43,903 nt of DNA, from positions 1 to 43,903 of the forward strand of contig JBFWRI010000016.1 in assembly GCA_050248995.1 (NCBI GenBank). The letters are read 5' to 3'. Every line of letters begins with the position of its first letter. Position 1 is the stretch's first letter. Position numbers and translations under genes: made by a program. Below the pieces are notes generated by a model. It saw nothing but the letters and a program-made list of their open reading frames with translations. It was not told where the DNA came from and ran no database searches. Below are positions 16,970 to 25,305 of the stretch, in pieces. Origin of the DNA: JBFWRI01 sp050248995 (GTDB taxonomy: Bacteria; Pseudomonadota; Alphaproteobacteria; JAIXQD01).

Positions 16970-17374
16970 ATGAGCGACGACCTTAACGGCGACGAAAAAA
17001 GAAATACATATCATGCCGCTGCGTTTGTGGTGTGCTCGCTGGCGCTGTTCGGGCAGAATAACGGTGTTGTGCACACGCAGGGTACAAGAGCCGTTGATGT
17101 GCTGACGGCGCTGCAGGCCGACCCGGTTGCCAAGCTGTACCTGCAGGCGCTGCCCGCAGGCGTCGCCGGTTACGAACGGGTGTGGCAGGTGGCGCGCGCC
17201 CAACATTGGCTTGATGGCGAGGGATCAACCCGCATTGTGCGCGAAAACCTGATGGCCGATGCAATTATGGATCATTTGGCGCGCAGCGAAGGTTTCCGGC
17301 CACAAGATTTGCGTATTGTGGCCCGCGATGTCGCGCATCGTCTTGAAAAAGCATGGCGCCCGGTATCGGCTTAA
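16970..17374 (+). CDS. Unknown family A protein, copy 1
   Basis: 134 residues from ATG 16970, with TAAGGAG at good spacing. A GTG directly before it is an alternative. It lies 25 bp after gatA and may be read through from gatCA. It is predicted helical. The N-terminal motif FVVCSLALFG and C-terminal motif VAHRLEKAW match those of the genes at 18527 and 19006: F-[VIL]-V-[CS]-[SA]-L-x-L-x-G and [VA]-A-x2-L-x3-W. No known domain, signal peptide or catalytic residue is seen. It ends convergently, overlapping the nucleotidyltransferase-like gene by 4 bp. Confidence 0.75.
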   Translation: MSDDLNGDEKRNTYHAAAFVVCSLALFGQNNGVVHTQGTRAVDVLTALQADPVAKLYLQALPAGVAGYERVWQVARAQHWLDGEGSTRIVRENLMADAIMDHLARSEGFRPQDLRIVARDVAHRLEKAWRPVSA

Positions 17375-18252
17375 GGCTCGATGCAGTTGCCGTAGTGCAT
17401 GCGGCGTTTGCCCGTCTTGCGCACGGGTAAATCGGCCAGTTTGAAAGCATTATCCATCGCGAACTTCAGTGTGCACTGGATGGCCATATCATGCCTTGCG
17501 AAACTGCTGGTCATATAGGGCAGGTATTCCTGCATGACGGCCACAAGATCGTCGGGTTTGTAAACACCGCACACGCGCATCAGGTTCATGATATCCGGGC
17601 GATCGTCCTTCACTTTTCGCGTAACGTCGTTCGAGCGGCCGTCACGCAGGGCAAACAGCTTGGTGGCCAGCATGAAGCGGGGTTTTGGCGTTTTGATATG
17701 AATGCGGTTGCCACGTTTGCCGACAACCGTAAATGTGTCTTGAAACAGAAAATCACGGCTTGCGGGATCGCCCATAAAGACAGTATCGATCGCCATGGTG
17801 AAGCTGTCGTTCAGCCACAGCATGTCCCAGTGCTTCTGCCGGGCGAACTCTTCCGCCGCCTTGTGCACCACTATCTGGTGATGGTGGGGATGAACAACTG
17901 CGTCGGCATCACTGGTGTTGTCGCGTAGTTCGCTGCCGCCCGCCAGCATCGCGAAGCCGCCGAAGGCGAAGAAAGTAATGTCTTCGGGCTTTTCCTGGTC
18001 AGGATAAATCGTATCAGCAACCGCCTTGAAGCCGTCCAGCAGCTCGTCAAAAGCGAACGAATGCTGGCGGGTGCGTTCGTGGTTTTGCGCGGCGATTTCT
18101 TCGGCTGTTTTGCCGATCTCATCAACCGGGACGCCATTGAGGTGAATGCGGCCATCGGAGCCGACTTCGACGTCGGCTTTCTTTTGCGGATTCGCCGCGC
18201 GCGTCGCTTCGACGTGGGCTTTAAGAGCGTCAAGATTGATCTGGTTGGCCAT
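17371..18252 (-). CDS. Nucleotidyltransferase-fold protein (AbiEii/DUF6036-like)
   Basis: 293 residues. The centre shows a polymerase-beta-type nucleotidyltransferase signature: FAFGGFAMLAGG at 95-106, then R110-x2-T113-x-D115-x-D117, with D115 and D117 as likely metal ligands. KPRFMLATKLFALRDGRSND and DIMNLMRVCGV follow, which fits the helical part of AbiEii/DUF6036-like proteins (p-x-x-L-x-x-x-K-L-x-A-x-x-x-R, D-x-x-D-I). Such proteins include toxin-antitoxin and phage-defence enzymes as well as housekeeping ones. No partner of the AbiEi type is adjacent. It is convergent with family A copy 1 and divergent from copy 2. Function is inferred. Confidence 0.72.
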   Translation of the reverse strand: MANQINLDALKAHVEATRAANPQKKADVEVGSDGRIHLNGVPVDEIGKTAEEIAAQNHERTRQHSFAFDELLDGFKAVADTIYPDQEKPEDITFFAFGGFAMLAGGSELRDNTSDADAVVHPHHHQIVVHKAAEEFARQKHWDMLWLNDSFTMAIDTVFMGDPASRDFLFQDTFTVVGKRGNRIHIKTPKPRFMLATKLFALRDGRSNDVTRKVKDDRPDIMNLMRVCGVYKPDDLVAVMQEYLPYMTSSFARHDMAIQCTLKFAMDNAFKLADLPVRKTGKRRMHYGNCIEP

Positions 18253-18526
18253 TGCCTATTTTAAAGGATTTTTCTGCAACTAAAGATGTGGATAGAAAAC
18301 CCTACAGAAACAAGATGTTAGAGTGCAATATCAGCAGCGGCCCGCGTACTATAGTACGGCGTGCATTCGCTGCAGCAATGGCGAATACTGCGCGGCAGTG
18401 AAAAATATTATCCGAGGTGTTGTCTGCGTCGCGTCGCTTTTCGCACTGCACACCTACCCTGTATTGCTTACATGCGGCGCGTGCTATGCCTTGCGCATAG
18501 TCAATCCATAAGAAGAAGAGGCCGCC

Positions 18527-18925
18527 ATGCCACGTCGTGTCAATGCAAAAGAACAAAATAACACTACGCGTTTTATCGTCAGTGCGCTTGTGCTGTACGG
18601 CGATGAAAAACAGATCCCCGTGCAGGGCCATGACGCGATGATCACGCTTGTCAGCCTTCAGGTCATTCCCGAGGTAGCAAAGACGCTGGTTGGCCTGAAA
18701 GATGATTCCATGGCAGCCTATGACGAACTGTTGCAGAATGCGCAGCAGCAGGGGCTGTTAAAGCGTGATGGCAACGTGCTGGTGCCGACACTGGGCATTG
18801 AACAGGCTTCGCAGGCCATCAAAGGATTGGCGTACGAATTCGGCATGGATGACCCCGAAATCGCCGAGGCTGGCGAGATTGTCGCGCGCCGCCTGCAGCG
18901 CAAATGGGCCGGCATGGCTTTGTAA
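18527..18925 (+). CDS. Unknown family A protein, copy 2
   Basis: 132 residues. ATG 18527 is preceded by AAGAAGAAGAGG. Family motifs are FIVSALVLYG near the N-terminus and VARRLQRKW at the C-terminus. Between them is a helical region with AAYDELLQNAQQQGLLKRDG and an acidic MDDPEIAEAGE. The leader shares CATAAGAAGAA with the next gene, indicating duplication of gene and leader. No known domain. Cytoplasmic by composition. Confidence 0.75.
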   Translation: MPRRVNAKEQNNTTRFIVSALVLYGDEKQIPVQGHDAMITLVSLQVIPEVAKTLVGLKDDSMAAYDELLQNAQQQGLLKRDGNVLVPTLGIEQASQAIKGLAYEFGMDDPEIAEAGEIVARRLQRKWAGMAL

Positions 18926-19005
18926 CGCCGGATGCATTGTTTGCCATAACGCCGCCATAGTTCTGGCGATAATGCGCGCATCATAAGAAGAAAAATGAGG
19001 AACCC

Positions 19006-19380
19006 GTGAACAAAGAAACCTTCGATACTGCCCTGTTCCTTGTCAGTGCCCTGCGCCTGCATGGCGGCGACACTCTGCGCGTGCCGCTCAACTCAAGCGC
19101 GTGGACGGCGATGGTCGAACTGAAGAATACAGACGTAACCAAGCCGCTGATGGCGGGGTTCGACGGCAGCCTGCGCGGGGTGGAATGCCTGTGGGGCGAA
19201 GCCATGCTGGCGGAAATGATGGAACCCAACGGCAGCGATTTCCTGACGGCGACCATCCCAATGGACCGGGCATGGGCGCAGCGCGAATTAAGGGGACTGT
19301 CAGCGAAGTACCCAAATGTGTATGAAGCAGCGACCGTTGCCGCGCAGAAACTGCTGGATGCGTGGGCCGTGCGCGGCTAG
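19006..19380 (+). CDS. Unknown family A protein, copy 3
   Basis: 124 residues, starting at GTG 19006 with GAGG six bases upstream; no in-frame ATG near. Motifs FLVSALRLHG at the start and AAQKLLDAW at the end place it with 16970 and 18527, with the middle strongly diverged (VECLWGEAMLAEMMEPNG). It lies 80 bp after copy 2, probably in one transcript. It ends convergently, 6 bp from the glutathione transferase. Confidence 0.72.
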   Translation: MNKETFDTALFLVSALRLHGGDTLRVPLNSSAWTAMVELKNTDVTKPLMAGFDGSLRGVECLWGEAMLAEMMEPNGSDFLTATIPMDRAWAQRELRGLSAKYPNVYEAATVAAQKLLDAWAVRG

Positions 19381-19386
19381 ACGCCC

Positions 19387-20010
19387 TTAAGCCGCAGCCT
19401 TGTATTCGACCTGTTCTTCGGCCATCGCTTTCTTATAACTGGCGCGGCTGCTGACGGCGGTGAACAGCCGCTTGCAGTTGGTGCCGAACGTCACCGGCTG
19501 CTTCAGGTAGCCGTTCCAGTTGGCGATGACCGTCAGCAGGATATCGGCCGCCGTCAGTTCATCGCCGCAGATATAAGCGCCGGTTTGTGCCAGCTGCTGT
19601 TCGATTTCGTCCCACAACTTCTGAATTTGCTTATAGAACGGCGCGTGCGCCTCTTCGGGCGATTTGTTGGCGTACATCCGGAACAGCGCACCATAGGCCG
19701 GGTGCAGCGAGGCGTTGGCCGTCATCAGCCATTGCAGCGCCGTGGCGCGCGGGGCGCTGCGGGTCGGCAACAGCTGCGACTGGTGTTCGTTGCACAGCCA
19801 GACGATCTGTGCGCCGCCTTCAACAAGCGTCTGGCCTTCGGGGGTGACCAGCACGGGCACCTGCCCACGCGGGTTGATTTCCAGGAACACGGGCGACTTG
19901 GCGCCCAAATCAACCTTGATAAGCTCGAACGGTTGTTCCAGTTCCAGCAACAGAACATGGATCGCCATCGAGCAGGCGCCGGGACTGTAGTAAAGCTTGT
20001 AGGATGACAT
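19387..20010 (-). CDS. Glutathione S-transferase, beta-class-like
   Basis: 207 residues with the thioredoxin-fold N-terminal domain starting YYSPGACSMA. C13 corresponds to the catalytic Cys10 of bacterial beta-class enzymes. The NPRGQVPVL loop (cis-Pro) and a glutathione-contacting LVEGGAQIVWL follow. The helical C-terminal domain carries the usual N-capping pattern (LTAADILL). Length is standard. It conjugates or reduces electrophiles with glutathione in the cytoplasm. AAAGGAGA precedes the ATG at 20010. Single gene, convergent with family A copy 3. Confidence 0.9.
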   Translation of the reverse strand: MSSYKLYYSPGACSMAIHVLLLELEQPFELIKVDLGAKSPVFLEINPRGQVPVLVTPEGQTLVEGGAQIVWLCNEHQSQLLPTRSAPRATALQWLMTANASLHPAYGALFRMYANKSPEEAHAPFYKQIQKLWDEIEQQLAQTGAYICGDELTAADILLTVIANWNGYLKQPVTFGTNCKRLFTAVSSRASYKKAMAEEQVEYKAAA

Positions 20011-20082
20011 GCGGGCTCTCCTTTAAAGGAAATGACCTGCATGACATAGGCGCCAAATACCGCGCGGCAAGGAGTTTTTTTG

Positions 20083-20997
20083 CTAGCTTTCGTAGCGCGC
20101 CAGAATGCGGCTTGCTATGGCGCTGCCGACAACAAGGCTTTTATAGCTTCTCAGCGGCCGGCCGGCCTGCATGTCGTACACCGAAGCAAAAACAAGCTCT
20201 GGATCGCCCACGATATCTTCCAGCGCTGGTAGAATGCGCGCCACAAGATCGGCGTGACCCGCCGAATACAAATCCAGCAGGTTGCAGCGCATCTTATGCT
20301 CCTCAGAAGCGTCGGGCACCCAGCCGATTGTCTCGACATCAATCGTTTCAATCGCGCGGGCATGGCGTTCCATATCGGCGCTGACATCGTTGCCGTATGA
20401 TTCAACCTGTGTCAGTAAATCAAGCGCGCGCAGACGCAGCGGAATATCTGCGGGGAAGCGCTCGATGCCTTCTGCGATACATTCGTATGCCCGCACAGCA
20501 TCACCATCATGCTTCATGATGCCACCAACCCGAGCCATATAATCATGAGGTTCGGGTTCAAGAATGCTGTAAGCCCGGGCGAACACGGTATCGGGATCAT
20601 CGACCATGTCTTCCAACGTCGGCAGAATGCGCTCGGCTATTTCTAGGTAGCCTGCTTTGATCAGGTTCATGATATCACGCGCCATACGGTTTTCATGCTT
20701 GGGCTCGATATCCCAATCTTGTGTAGCAAGGTCGGCGCTCTCGATCGCCGTCACATGGGGTTCGAGCGCATCTGTGATATCAGCGCCGCCTTGAATGTAG
20801 GTTTCAACCAGTAGGTCGATAATGCGCATACGAAGACGGATGTTGTCCGGAAAAGCGGCGATGCCCTGCTTTATGGCATCAATTGCTCTATCCAGTTTTG
20901 TTTGGTCTGCGCGTAAGATAGCAACCGAGGCCTTGATGTAATCAACCGGTCTTTGTTCTGCGTCGGCTTCAGTCTGGACGGTGACGGCAGCGCTCAT
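20083..20997 (-). CDS. Helical-repeat protein made of two ~110-residue duplicated units
   Basis: 304 residues, with no signal peptide. Units at about 36-145 and 167-276 clearly repeat: IKQGIAAFPDNIRLRMR / IAEGIERFPADIPLRLR, then AERILPTLEDMVDDPDTVFA / VARILPALEDIVGDPELVFA. The first part of each unit is TPR-like, suggesting a solenoid for protein contacts. The unit as a whole is not one I recognise. CGGGGAT stands upstream of ATG 20997. It is monocistronic by spacing. Confidence 0.75.
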   Translation of the reverse strand: MSAAVTVQTEADAEQRPVDYIKASVAILRADQTKLDRAIDAIKQGIAAFPDNIRLRMRIIDLLVETYIQGGADITDALEPHVTAIESADLATQDWDIEPKHENRMARDIMNLIKAGYLEIAERILPTLEDMVDDPDTVFARAYSILEPEPHDYMARVGGIMKHDGDAVRAYECIAEGIERFPADIPLRLRALDLLTQVESYGNDVSADMERHARAIETIDVETIGWVPDASEEHKMRCNLLDLYSAGHADLVARILPALEDIVGDPELVFASVYDMQAGRPLRSYKSLVVGSAIASRILARYES

Positions 20998-21113
20998 AAT
21001 AAAAATCCCCGCAAAATACCTTAGTTTGAATGCAGAAAAGGTATGTCCCGGGCAGGGCGGGCCGCAATACTTACAATACTTTCATTAAGCTTTCGGCTGA
21101 AAACGCAGCAAAA

Positions 21114-21809
21114 TTAGTCGAAATGCGTGGCGCTGCGGTCAGCGGCCTTCCGCTTCAGTATGCCGTTCACGTATTCCGTTTCGCGGCGCATTTCGCGTGT
21201 GGGCGAAATGACCTGTTCGGAATACAGGCCCAGTTCCGGGTGGTGGATGGCGGTCATCAACGCAAACGCCACTGATGAGCGGCAGTTAATGGCCAGCGAT
21301 GACAGGACACGCTTGATCACGGCGGCAGGCACAAGGGTGCGCTTATCGTCAGAAGACAAACCTTTGCCCTGCCCCTGTTGCAGGCACTGAATGAAATTTT
21401 CGGCATGCTCGCTAAGCAGCGCGCAAACGTTGCGGCCATTAATAGGGTTACCGGGTGTGTGAAATTCGTGATTGGACAGCACCGACATGCACACCATTTC
21501 GGCGGCTAGGGTGCATTGGCGGTCCTGATCGAAGCCGCGCTTGGCCTGGCGGTAGCTGGTCATGAAGCGGTTATAGATATCGGCATGCTTCGCATTGGGG
21601 ATAGGGTCCATAAAGCCGCTGTCTTTGCGGGCGCTTGCGCAGGCTTCAGCCAGATCGGGGCCATACCATTCATCGTCTTGCGGGCGCGGCTGTGCGGCCA
21701 GCGCAGGTACGGGGGCAGGCGTTGGCTTGGCGCGGCGGCGCTTGGTTTCAACAACAAAAGATCTGACCGGTGCATCGCCTGAGCGGCGGGCCGTGAGTAT
21801 CGGTTTCAT
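21114..21809 (-). CDS. Hypothetical protein, 231 aa
   Basis: Not recognised. The first 45 residues are basic and Pro/Ala-rich (RRRAKPTPAPVPALAAQPRP), probably disordered. The rest is helical, with Cys in DLAEACASA, DRQCTLA, EMVCMS, NVCALL, FIQCLQ and INCRSS, a reducing cytoplasmic protein by appearance. AGGAA precedes the ATG at 21809. It is 116 bp upstream of the duplicated helical-repeat gene on the same strand and may share its transcript. Confidence 0.65.
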   Translation of the reverse strand: MKPILTARRSGDAPVRSFVVETKRRRAKPTPAPVPALAAQPRPQDDEWYGPDLAEACASARKDSGFMDPIPNAKHADIYNRFMTSYRQAKRGFDQDRQCTLAAEMVCMSVLSNHEFHTPGNPINGRNVCALLSEHAENFIQCLQQGQGKGLSSDDKRTLVPAAVIKRVLSSLAINCRSSVAFALMTAIHHPELGLYSEQVISPTREMRRETEYVNGILKRKAADRSATHFD

Positions 21810-21983
21810 TTTTTAAATTCCTGCGGGCGAGCAGATTAAAACTGGCGCGAAATTTCCCCAATTCGCTATTTTGCGCAACCCCTTTTATGCCCTGAACCTA
21901 TTGGCGCAATAAAATTACTTGTGGATAGTTTGCCCCCTGTCCCTTAACTGGACAGCGCCGTGGCCGCTTGCTAACTGTGAGTA

Positions 21984-23453
21984 ATGACACAGAAATACAC
22001 TTTAAAAGGCGAAACAGGCGATTGGGAGCTGGTGATCGGGCTTGAAGTCCACGCACAGGTAACCAGTCAGGCCAAGCTTTTCAGCGGTGCCGGCACAACG
22101 TTTGGCGCCGAGCCGAACGCGCAGGTGAGTTTTATCGACGCCGGCTTTCCCGGCATGCTGCCGTCGCTGAATAAATTCTGCGTCGAGCAGGCGGTGAAAA
22201 CCGGCCTTGGCCTGAACGCGCAGATCAACCTGACCAGTGTGTTCGCGCGCAAGAACTACTTTTATCCCGACCTGCCGACCGGTTACCAGATCAGCCAGTA
22301 CGATAAGCCGATTGTGGGCAAGGGCATCATCACCATCGAGATGGATGACGGTAGCACACGTGATATCGGCGTGACGCGCCTGCACCTTGAACAGGATGCC
22401 GGCAAATCGATCCACGATATGAACCCGACTGCCAGTTATGTTGATTTGAATCGTGCGGGTGTAGCGCTGATGGAAATTGTATCCGAACCCGACCTGCGCA
22501 GCCCGGATGAAGCGGTGGCGTACCTGAAGAAGCTGCGCAATATCCTGCGTTATCTGGGCACCTGTGACGGCAACATGGAAGAAGGCAGCCTGCGCTGCGA
22601 CGCCAACGTTTCGGTGCGCAAGGTGGGCGATAGCAAGCTGGGCACCCGCTGCGAGATCAAGAACATCAACAGTTTCCGTTATGTGCATGCGGCCATTGAA
22701 TTCGAGGCGCAGCGCCAGATCGCGGTGCTGGAAGGCGGCGGCAGTATCAACCAGGAAACGCGTCTGTGGGATACCACGAAGCACGAAACGCGCAGCATGC
22801 GCAGCAAGGAAGACGCGATGGATTACCGCTACTTCCCTGACCCCGACCTGTTGCCGCTGGTGCTGGAGCAAAAGTTCGTCGACGGCCTGAAAGCCGGCTT
22901 GCCGGAACTGCCGGACGCCAAACGCAAACGCTATACGGAAAACTTCGGCCTGAGCGCCTACGATGCCGGCGTACTGGTGGCGGAAAAGGCGATCGCTGAT
23001 TATTACGAAGCGGTTGTGGGCGACAAGAAGCGCGACGCCAAGCTGGCCGCCAACTGGCTGACATCGGAACTGTTCGGTGCGCTGAACAAGGCCGGCAAGT
23101 CGATCGAGGAAAGCCCCGTCAGCGCCGCCCAGCTGGGCGAGCTGCTGGATTTGATCCTGGATAAGACATTGTCGGGCAAACTGGCCAAGGACGTGTTCGA
23201 GTTCATGCTGGAAACCGGCAAGAACCCCAAGGATATCGTTGAGGAAAAAGGCCTGAAGCAGGTGACGGACACCGGCGCCATTGCCAAGGCCATCGACGAG
23301 GTGCTGGCGGCGAATGCTGACAAGGTTGCGGAATACCGCAGCGGTAAAGACAAGCTGTATGGCTTCTTTGTCGGCCAAGTCATGAAGGCAACGGGCGGCA
23401 AGGCCAACCCCGACGCGCTGAACGACATCCTGAAGCAAAAACTGAATGGCTAA
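21984..23453 (+). CDS. gatB: Asp-tRNA(Asn)/Glu-tRNA(Gln) amidotransferase subunit B
   Basis: GatB phosphorylates and amidates the mischarged aminoacyl-tRNA. The 489 residues are standard. The N-terminal catalytic part has GLEVHAQV, DAGFPGMLPSLNKFCV and RKNYFYPDLPTGYQISQ. The middle has EGSLRCDANVSVR and KNINSFRYV. The C-terminal YqeY-type domain ends with GQVMKATGGKANPDALNDIL. It is separated from gatCA by about 5 kb carrying family A and other genes. No clear Shine-Dalgarno precedes ATG 21984. It overlaps or abuts the NUDIX gene. Confidence 0.97.
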   Translation: MTQKYTLKGETGDWELVIGLEVHAQVTSQAKLFSGAGTTFGAEPNAQVSFIDAGFPGMLPSLNKFCVEQAVKTGLGLNAQINLTSVFARKNYFYPDLPTGYQISQYDKPIVGKGIITIEMDDGSTRDIGVTRLHLEQDAGKSIHDMNPTASYVDLNRAGVALMEIVSEPDLRSPDEAVAYLKKLRNILRYLGTCDGNMEEGSLRCDANVSVRKVGDSKLGTRCEIKNINSFRYVHAAIEFEAQRQIAVLEGGGSINQETRLWDTTKHETRSMRSKEDAMDYRYFPDPDLLPLVLEQKFVDGLKAGLPELPDAKRKRYTENFGLSAYDAGVLVAEKAIADYYEAVVGDKKRDAKLAANWLTSELFGALNKAGKSIEESPVSAAQLGELLDLILDKTLSGKLAKDVFEFMLETGKNPKDIVEEKGLKQVTDTGAIAKAIDEVLAANADKVAEYRSGKDKLYGFFVGQVMKATGGKANPDALNDILKQKLNG

Positions 23454-23934
23454 TATGCTGGTGCCGATTCCGGGCGCGCGGCCTGTTGACCCGGCGACGG
23501 TGAACCCTACCGACTATGATCGCGAATGCGCCGCAGCCATCATCAAGACCAAAGACGGGCTGATTGCTCTGCAGCAGCGCGGGGCGGCGAATAACTTTGC
23601 GCATTTCCTGTCCCCGTTCGGCGGCGGGCTGGAAGCAGATGAAACGCCCGAACAGGGCATGATCCGCGAGTTGCGCGAAGAACTTGAACTGCAAATCGCT
23701 CCGGGTGCTGCCATATATCTTGCGACGATGATCGAGGATCCTTCGCCCGGGGCGCCGCGTGGCATGCTGCTGCATATTTACTTCTACCATGATGCCGCAG
23801 GTGCCATGGGGGCCTGTAACGAATGGAGTCGCGCTTTTTATGAAACCGCCGAAGGCGCGCTTTCGCATCCATTGCTGTCATCCGACGGGCGCTGGGGCCT
23901 TGAAGAGTGCGTGCGGCGCGGCCTGCTGAAATAA
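23446..23934 (+). CDS. NUDIX hydrolase
   Basis: 162 residues. The Nudix box is G60-x5-E66-x7-R74-E75-L76-x-E78-E79, but its last Gly is Glu81. Metal-binding glutamates are kept, so hydrolysis of a nucleoside-diphosphate-linked substrate is likely; which one is unknown. The first start, ATG 23446, overlaps gatB by 8 bp. ATG 23455, just after the gatB stop, is equally plausible. It may be coupled to gatB. Confidence 0.85.
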   Translation: MANMLVPIPGARPVDPATVNPTDYDRECAAAIIKTKDGLIALQQRGAANNFAHFLSPFGGGLEADETPEQGMIRELREELELQIAPGAAIYLATMIEDPSPGAPRGMLLHIYFYHDAAGAMGACNEWSRAFYETAEGALSHPLLSSDGRWGLEECVRRGLLK

Positions 23935-23944
23935 GGAGATAACA

Positions 23945-24802
23945 ATGCGTACATTCCTGTTGCTGGTTCTGGTGATTATTTTAAGCACGGGCACAAGCTG
24001 GTATATGGCGCGCAAGGCAGGCCCTGCCGCCGTAGCCGAGGAAACCGCTTACGCGCGTGTGATGCGCACGGATACCATTCGTTGCGCCTACTGGACGCTG
24101 CCACCCATCGCCGTGCGTGACCCGAACACCGGCAAGCTGGGCGGCCTGACCGTTGCGCTGTTCGAGGACATCGCCAAGCGCCTTGAGCTGAACATCGAAT
24201 GGGTGGAAGAAGTCAATTTCGCCAACATGGTCGAGGGGCTGAAAACCCGCCGATATGACAGCATTTGCACTGGCAGCTGGCTGGGTGCCGCGCGTGGCCG
24301 CGAAGTGGAATACACCGCGCCTTATATGTACAGTGCCGTCGTGCCGGCGGTGCGCGCCGGCGACACGCGGTTTGACGCTGCGCTTGAAGCGCTGGACAAC
24401 CCGGCCGTTAAAATCGCCGTGCAGGATGACGAACTGAGCCAGATTCTGGCCAGTGAGTTTCCCAAAGCCGTCGCCCTTAGCGTGCCCAGCACCGCGGGCG
24501 TGGCGCAGCTGTATATGGATGTGGAAAGCGGTAAGGCCGATGCCACGCTGGCCGACATTGGTAATTTCTTTGATTACAACAAGAAGAACCCCGGCAAGCT
24601 GAAGCTTGTTCATACCGACCGGCCGGTGCGTGTGTATCCGTGGGTGTATCCGGTGGCGAAGGGCGAACACGAACTGGCCAGCATGCTGGATGCTGCCGTG
24701 CAGGAACAGATTTATAACCGGCAGGTGCAGAAAACCGTTGTCGAGCAGGGACTGTCGATCGGCATGTACCAATACGTTGTGCCGTCGGTCGGCCAGCAGT
24801 AA
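23945..24802 (+). CDS. Periplasmic solute-binding protein, family 3
   Basis: 285 residues with an N-terminal hydrophobic signal or anchor (TFLLLVLVIILSTGTSWYMA). It has the type 3 SBP layout: CAYWTLPPIAVRDPNTGKLGGLTVALFEDIAKRL split around lobe 1, the GLKTRRYDSICTGSW loop, and the second lobe with KADATLADIG. Such proteins bind amino acids or similar small solutes for ABC importers; no permease or ATPase gene is adjacent, so it may be an orphan sensor. AAGGAG precedes ATG 23945, 10 bp after the NUDIX stop, so co-transcription with gatB and the NUDIX gene is likely. Confidence 0.85.
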   Translation: MRTFLLLVLVIILSTGTSWYMARKAGPAAVAEETAYARVMRTDTIRCAYWTLPPIAVRDPNTGKLGGLTVALFEDIAKRLELNIEWVEEVNFANMVEGLKTRRYDSICTGSWLGAARGREVEYTAPYMYSAVVPAVRAGDTRFDAALEALDNPAVKIAVQDDELSQILASEFPKAVALSVPSTAGVAQLYMDVESGKADATLADIGNFFDYNKKNPGKLKLVHTDRPVRVYPWVYPVAKGEHELASMLDAAVQEQIYNRQVQKTVVEQGLSIGMYQYVVPSVGQQ

Positions 24803-24896
24803 ATAACGCACTGCAGCATTGGCGTTTCTATTACCTACTCCAGCTTTGCATGGGCATATTCTTGTGATTTAATGAAAGTGTCACAGGGGATGCTTT

Positions 24897-25301
24897 ATGG
24901 GCAAAGTTGCCACGTTTAGTCCGCGCCCGCTAACGCCGCTTACGCAACGCCTGCTGCAGGCCGACGAAGGCGACGTTATGGATGACATGTGGACAGGCCG
25001 CACGAGCCCCAAGGGTCTGGGCCTTTCCCTTATCAGTGAAGCGAGCAAGCTGGCGAAAGACGATAAGGTGTGGGCCTATGCGTTTGCCTGCGGACTTTTC
25101 GGCCTGATCCGTCTGGAAGGACAGATTCAGGCGGCAGCCCCGGGGCCGGCCAGCGTGTGCCAGCAATTTTTTGAAGCCAATAATATCACCGAAGGTCAGG
25201 CCGAGTTGTGGTGCACGAATGGTGACGGGCCGGAAGACCGCCAAGAACGTGAACGCCTGTTGCGCATGATCGGCCAGCGGCTGACGGCCAAGACGTTATA
25301 A
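24897..25301 (+). CDS. Hypothetical protein, 134 aa
   Basis: Not recognised. It starts at ATG 24897 after AGGGGATG. The first 40 residues are polar with PRPLTPLTQRLLQADEGD. A mildly hydrophobic helix follows (VWAYAFACGLFGLIRL, about 60-75) and then an acidic helical tail (GPEDRQERERLLRMIGQRL). The hydrophobic stretch contains Cys and is too weak to call a membrane helix with confidence. It converges with the gene at 25306, 4 bp apart. Confidence 0.6.
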   Translation: MGKVATFSPRPLTPLTQRLLQADEGDVMDDMWTGRTSPKGLGLSLISEASKLAKDDKVWAYAFACGLFGLIRLEGQIQAAAPGPASVCQQFFEANNITEGQAELWCTNGDGPEDRQERERLLRMIGQRLTAKTL

Positions 25302-25305
25302 TTTT

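Noticed and set aside
18302..18631. 109-codon minus-strand frame upstream of family A copy 2
   Set aside because: Overlaps the start of a better-supported gene and has no ribosome site or domain.
21867..21915. Imperfect inverted repeat TATTTTGCGC / GCGCAATAAAAT upstream of gatB
   Set aside because: Gapped by 27 bp and imperfect; no known regulator or terminator features.
18287..21930. TGTGGATAG sequences (about 18289 and 21921) like DnaA boxes
   Set aside because: One mismatch to the consensus, isolated, with no AT-rich unwinding region or dnaA/dnaN neighbours; not an origin.
22002..23438. Long open frame (478 codons) on the minus strand opposite gatB
   Set aside because: Fully covers the well-supported gatB gene in the antisense direction; composition is that of a shadow (many Gln, His, Val from GC-rich codon mirror) and no domain is visible.
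24897..25301. Fourth member of family A
   Set aside because: Lacks the F-x-V-[CS]-[SA]-L and terminal L-x3-W motifs; its hydrophobic helix is different.
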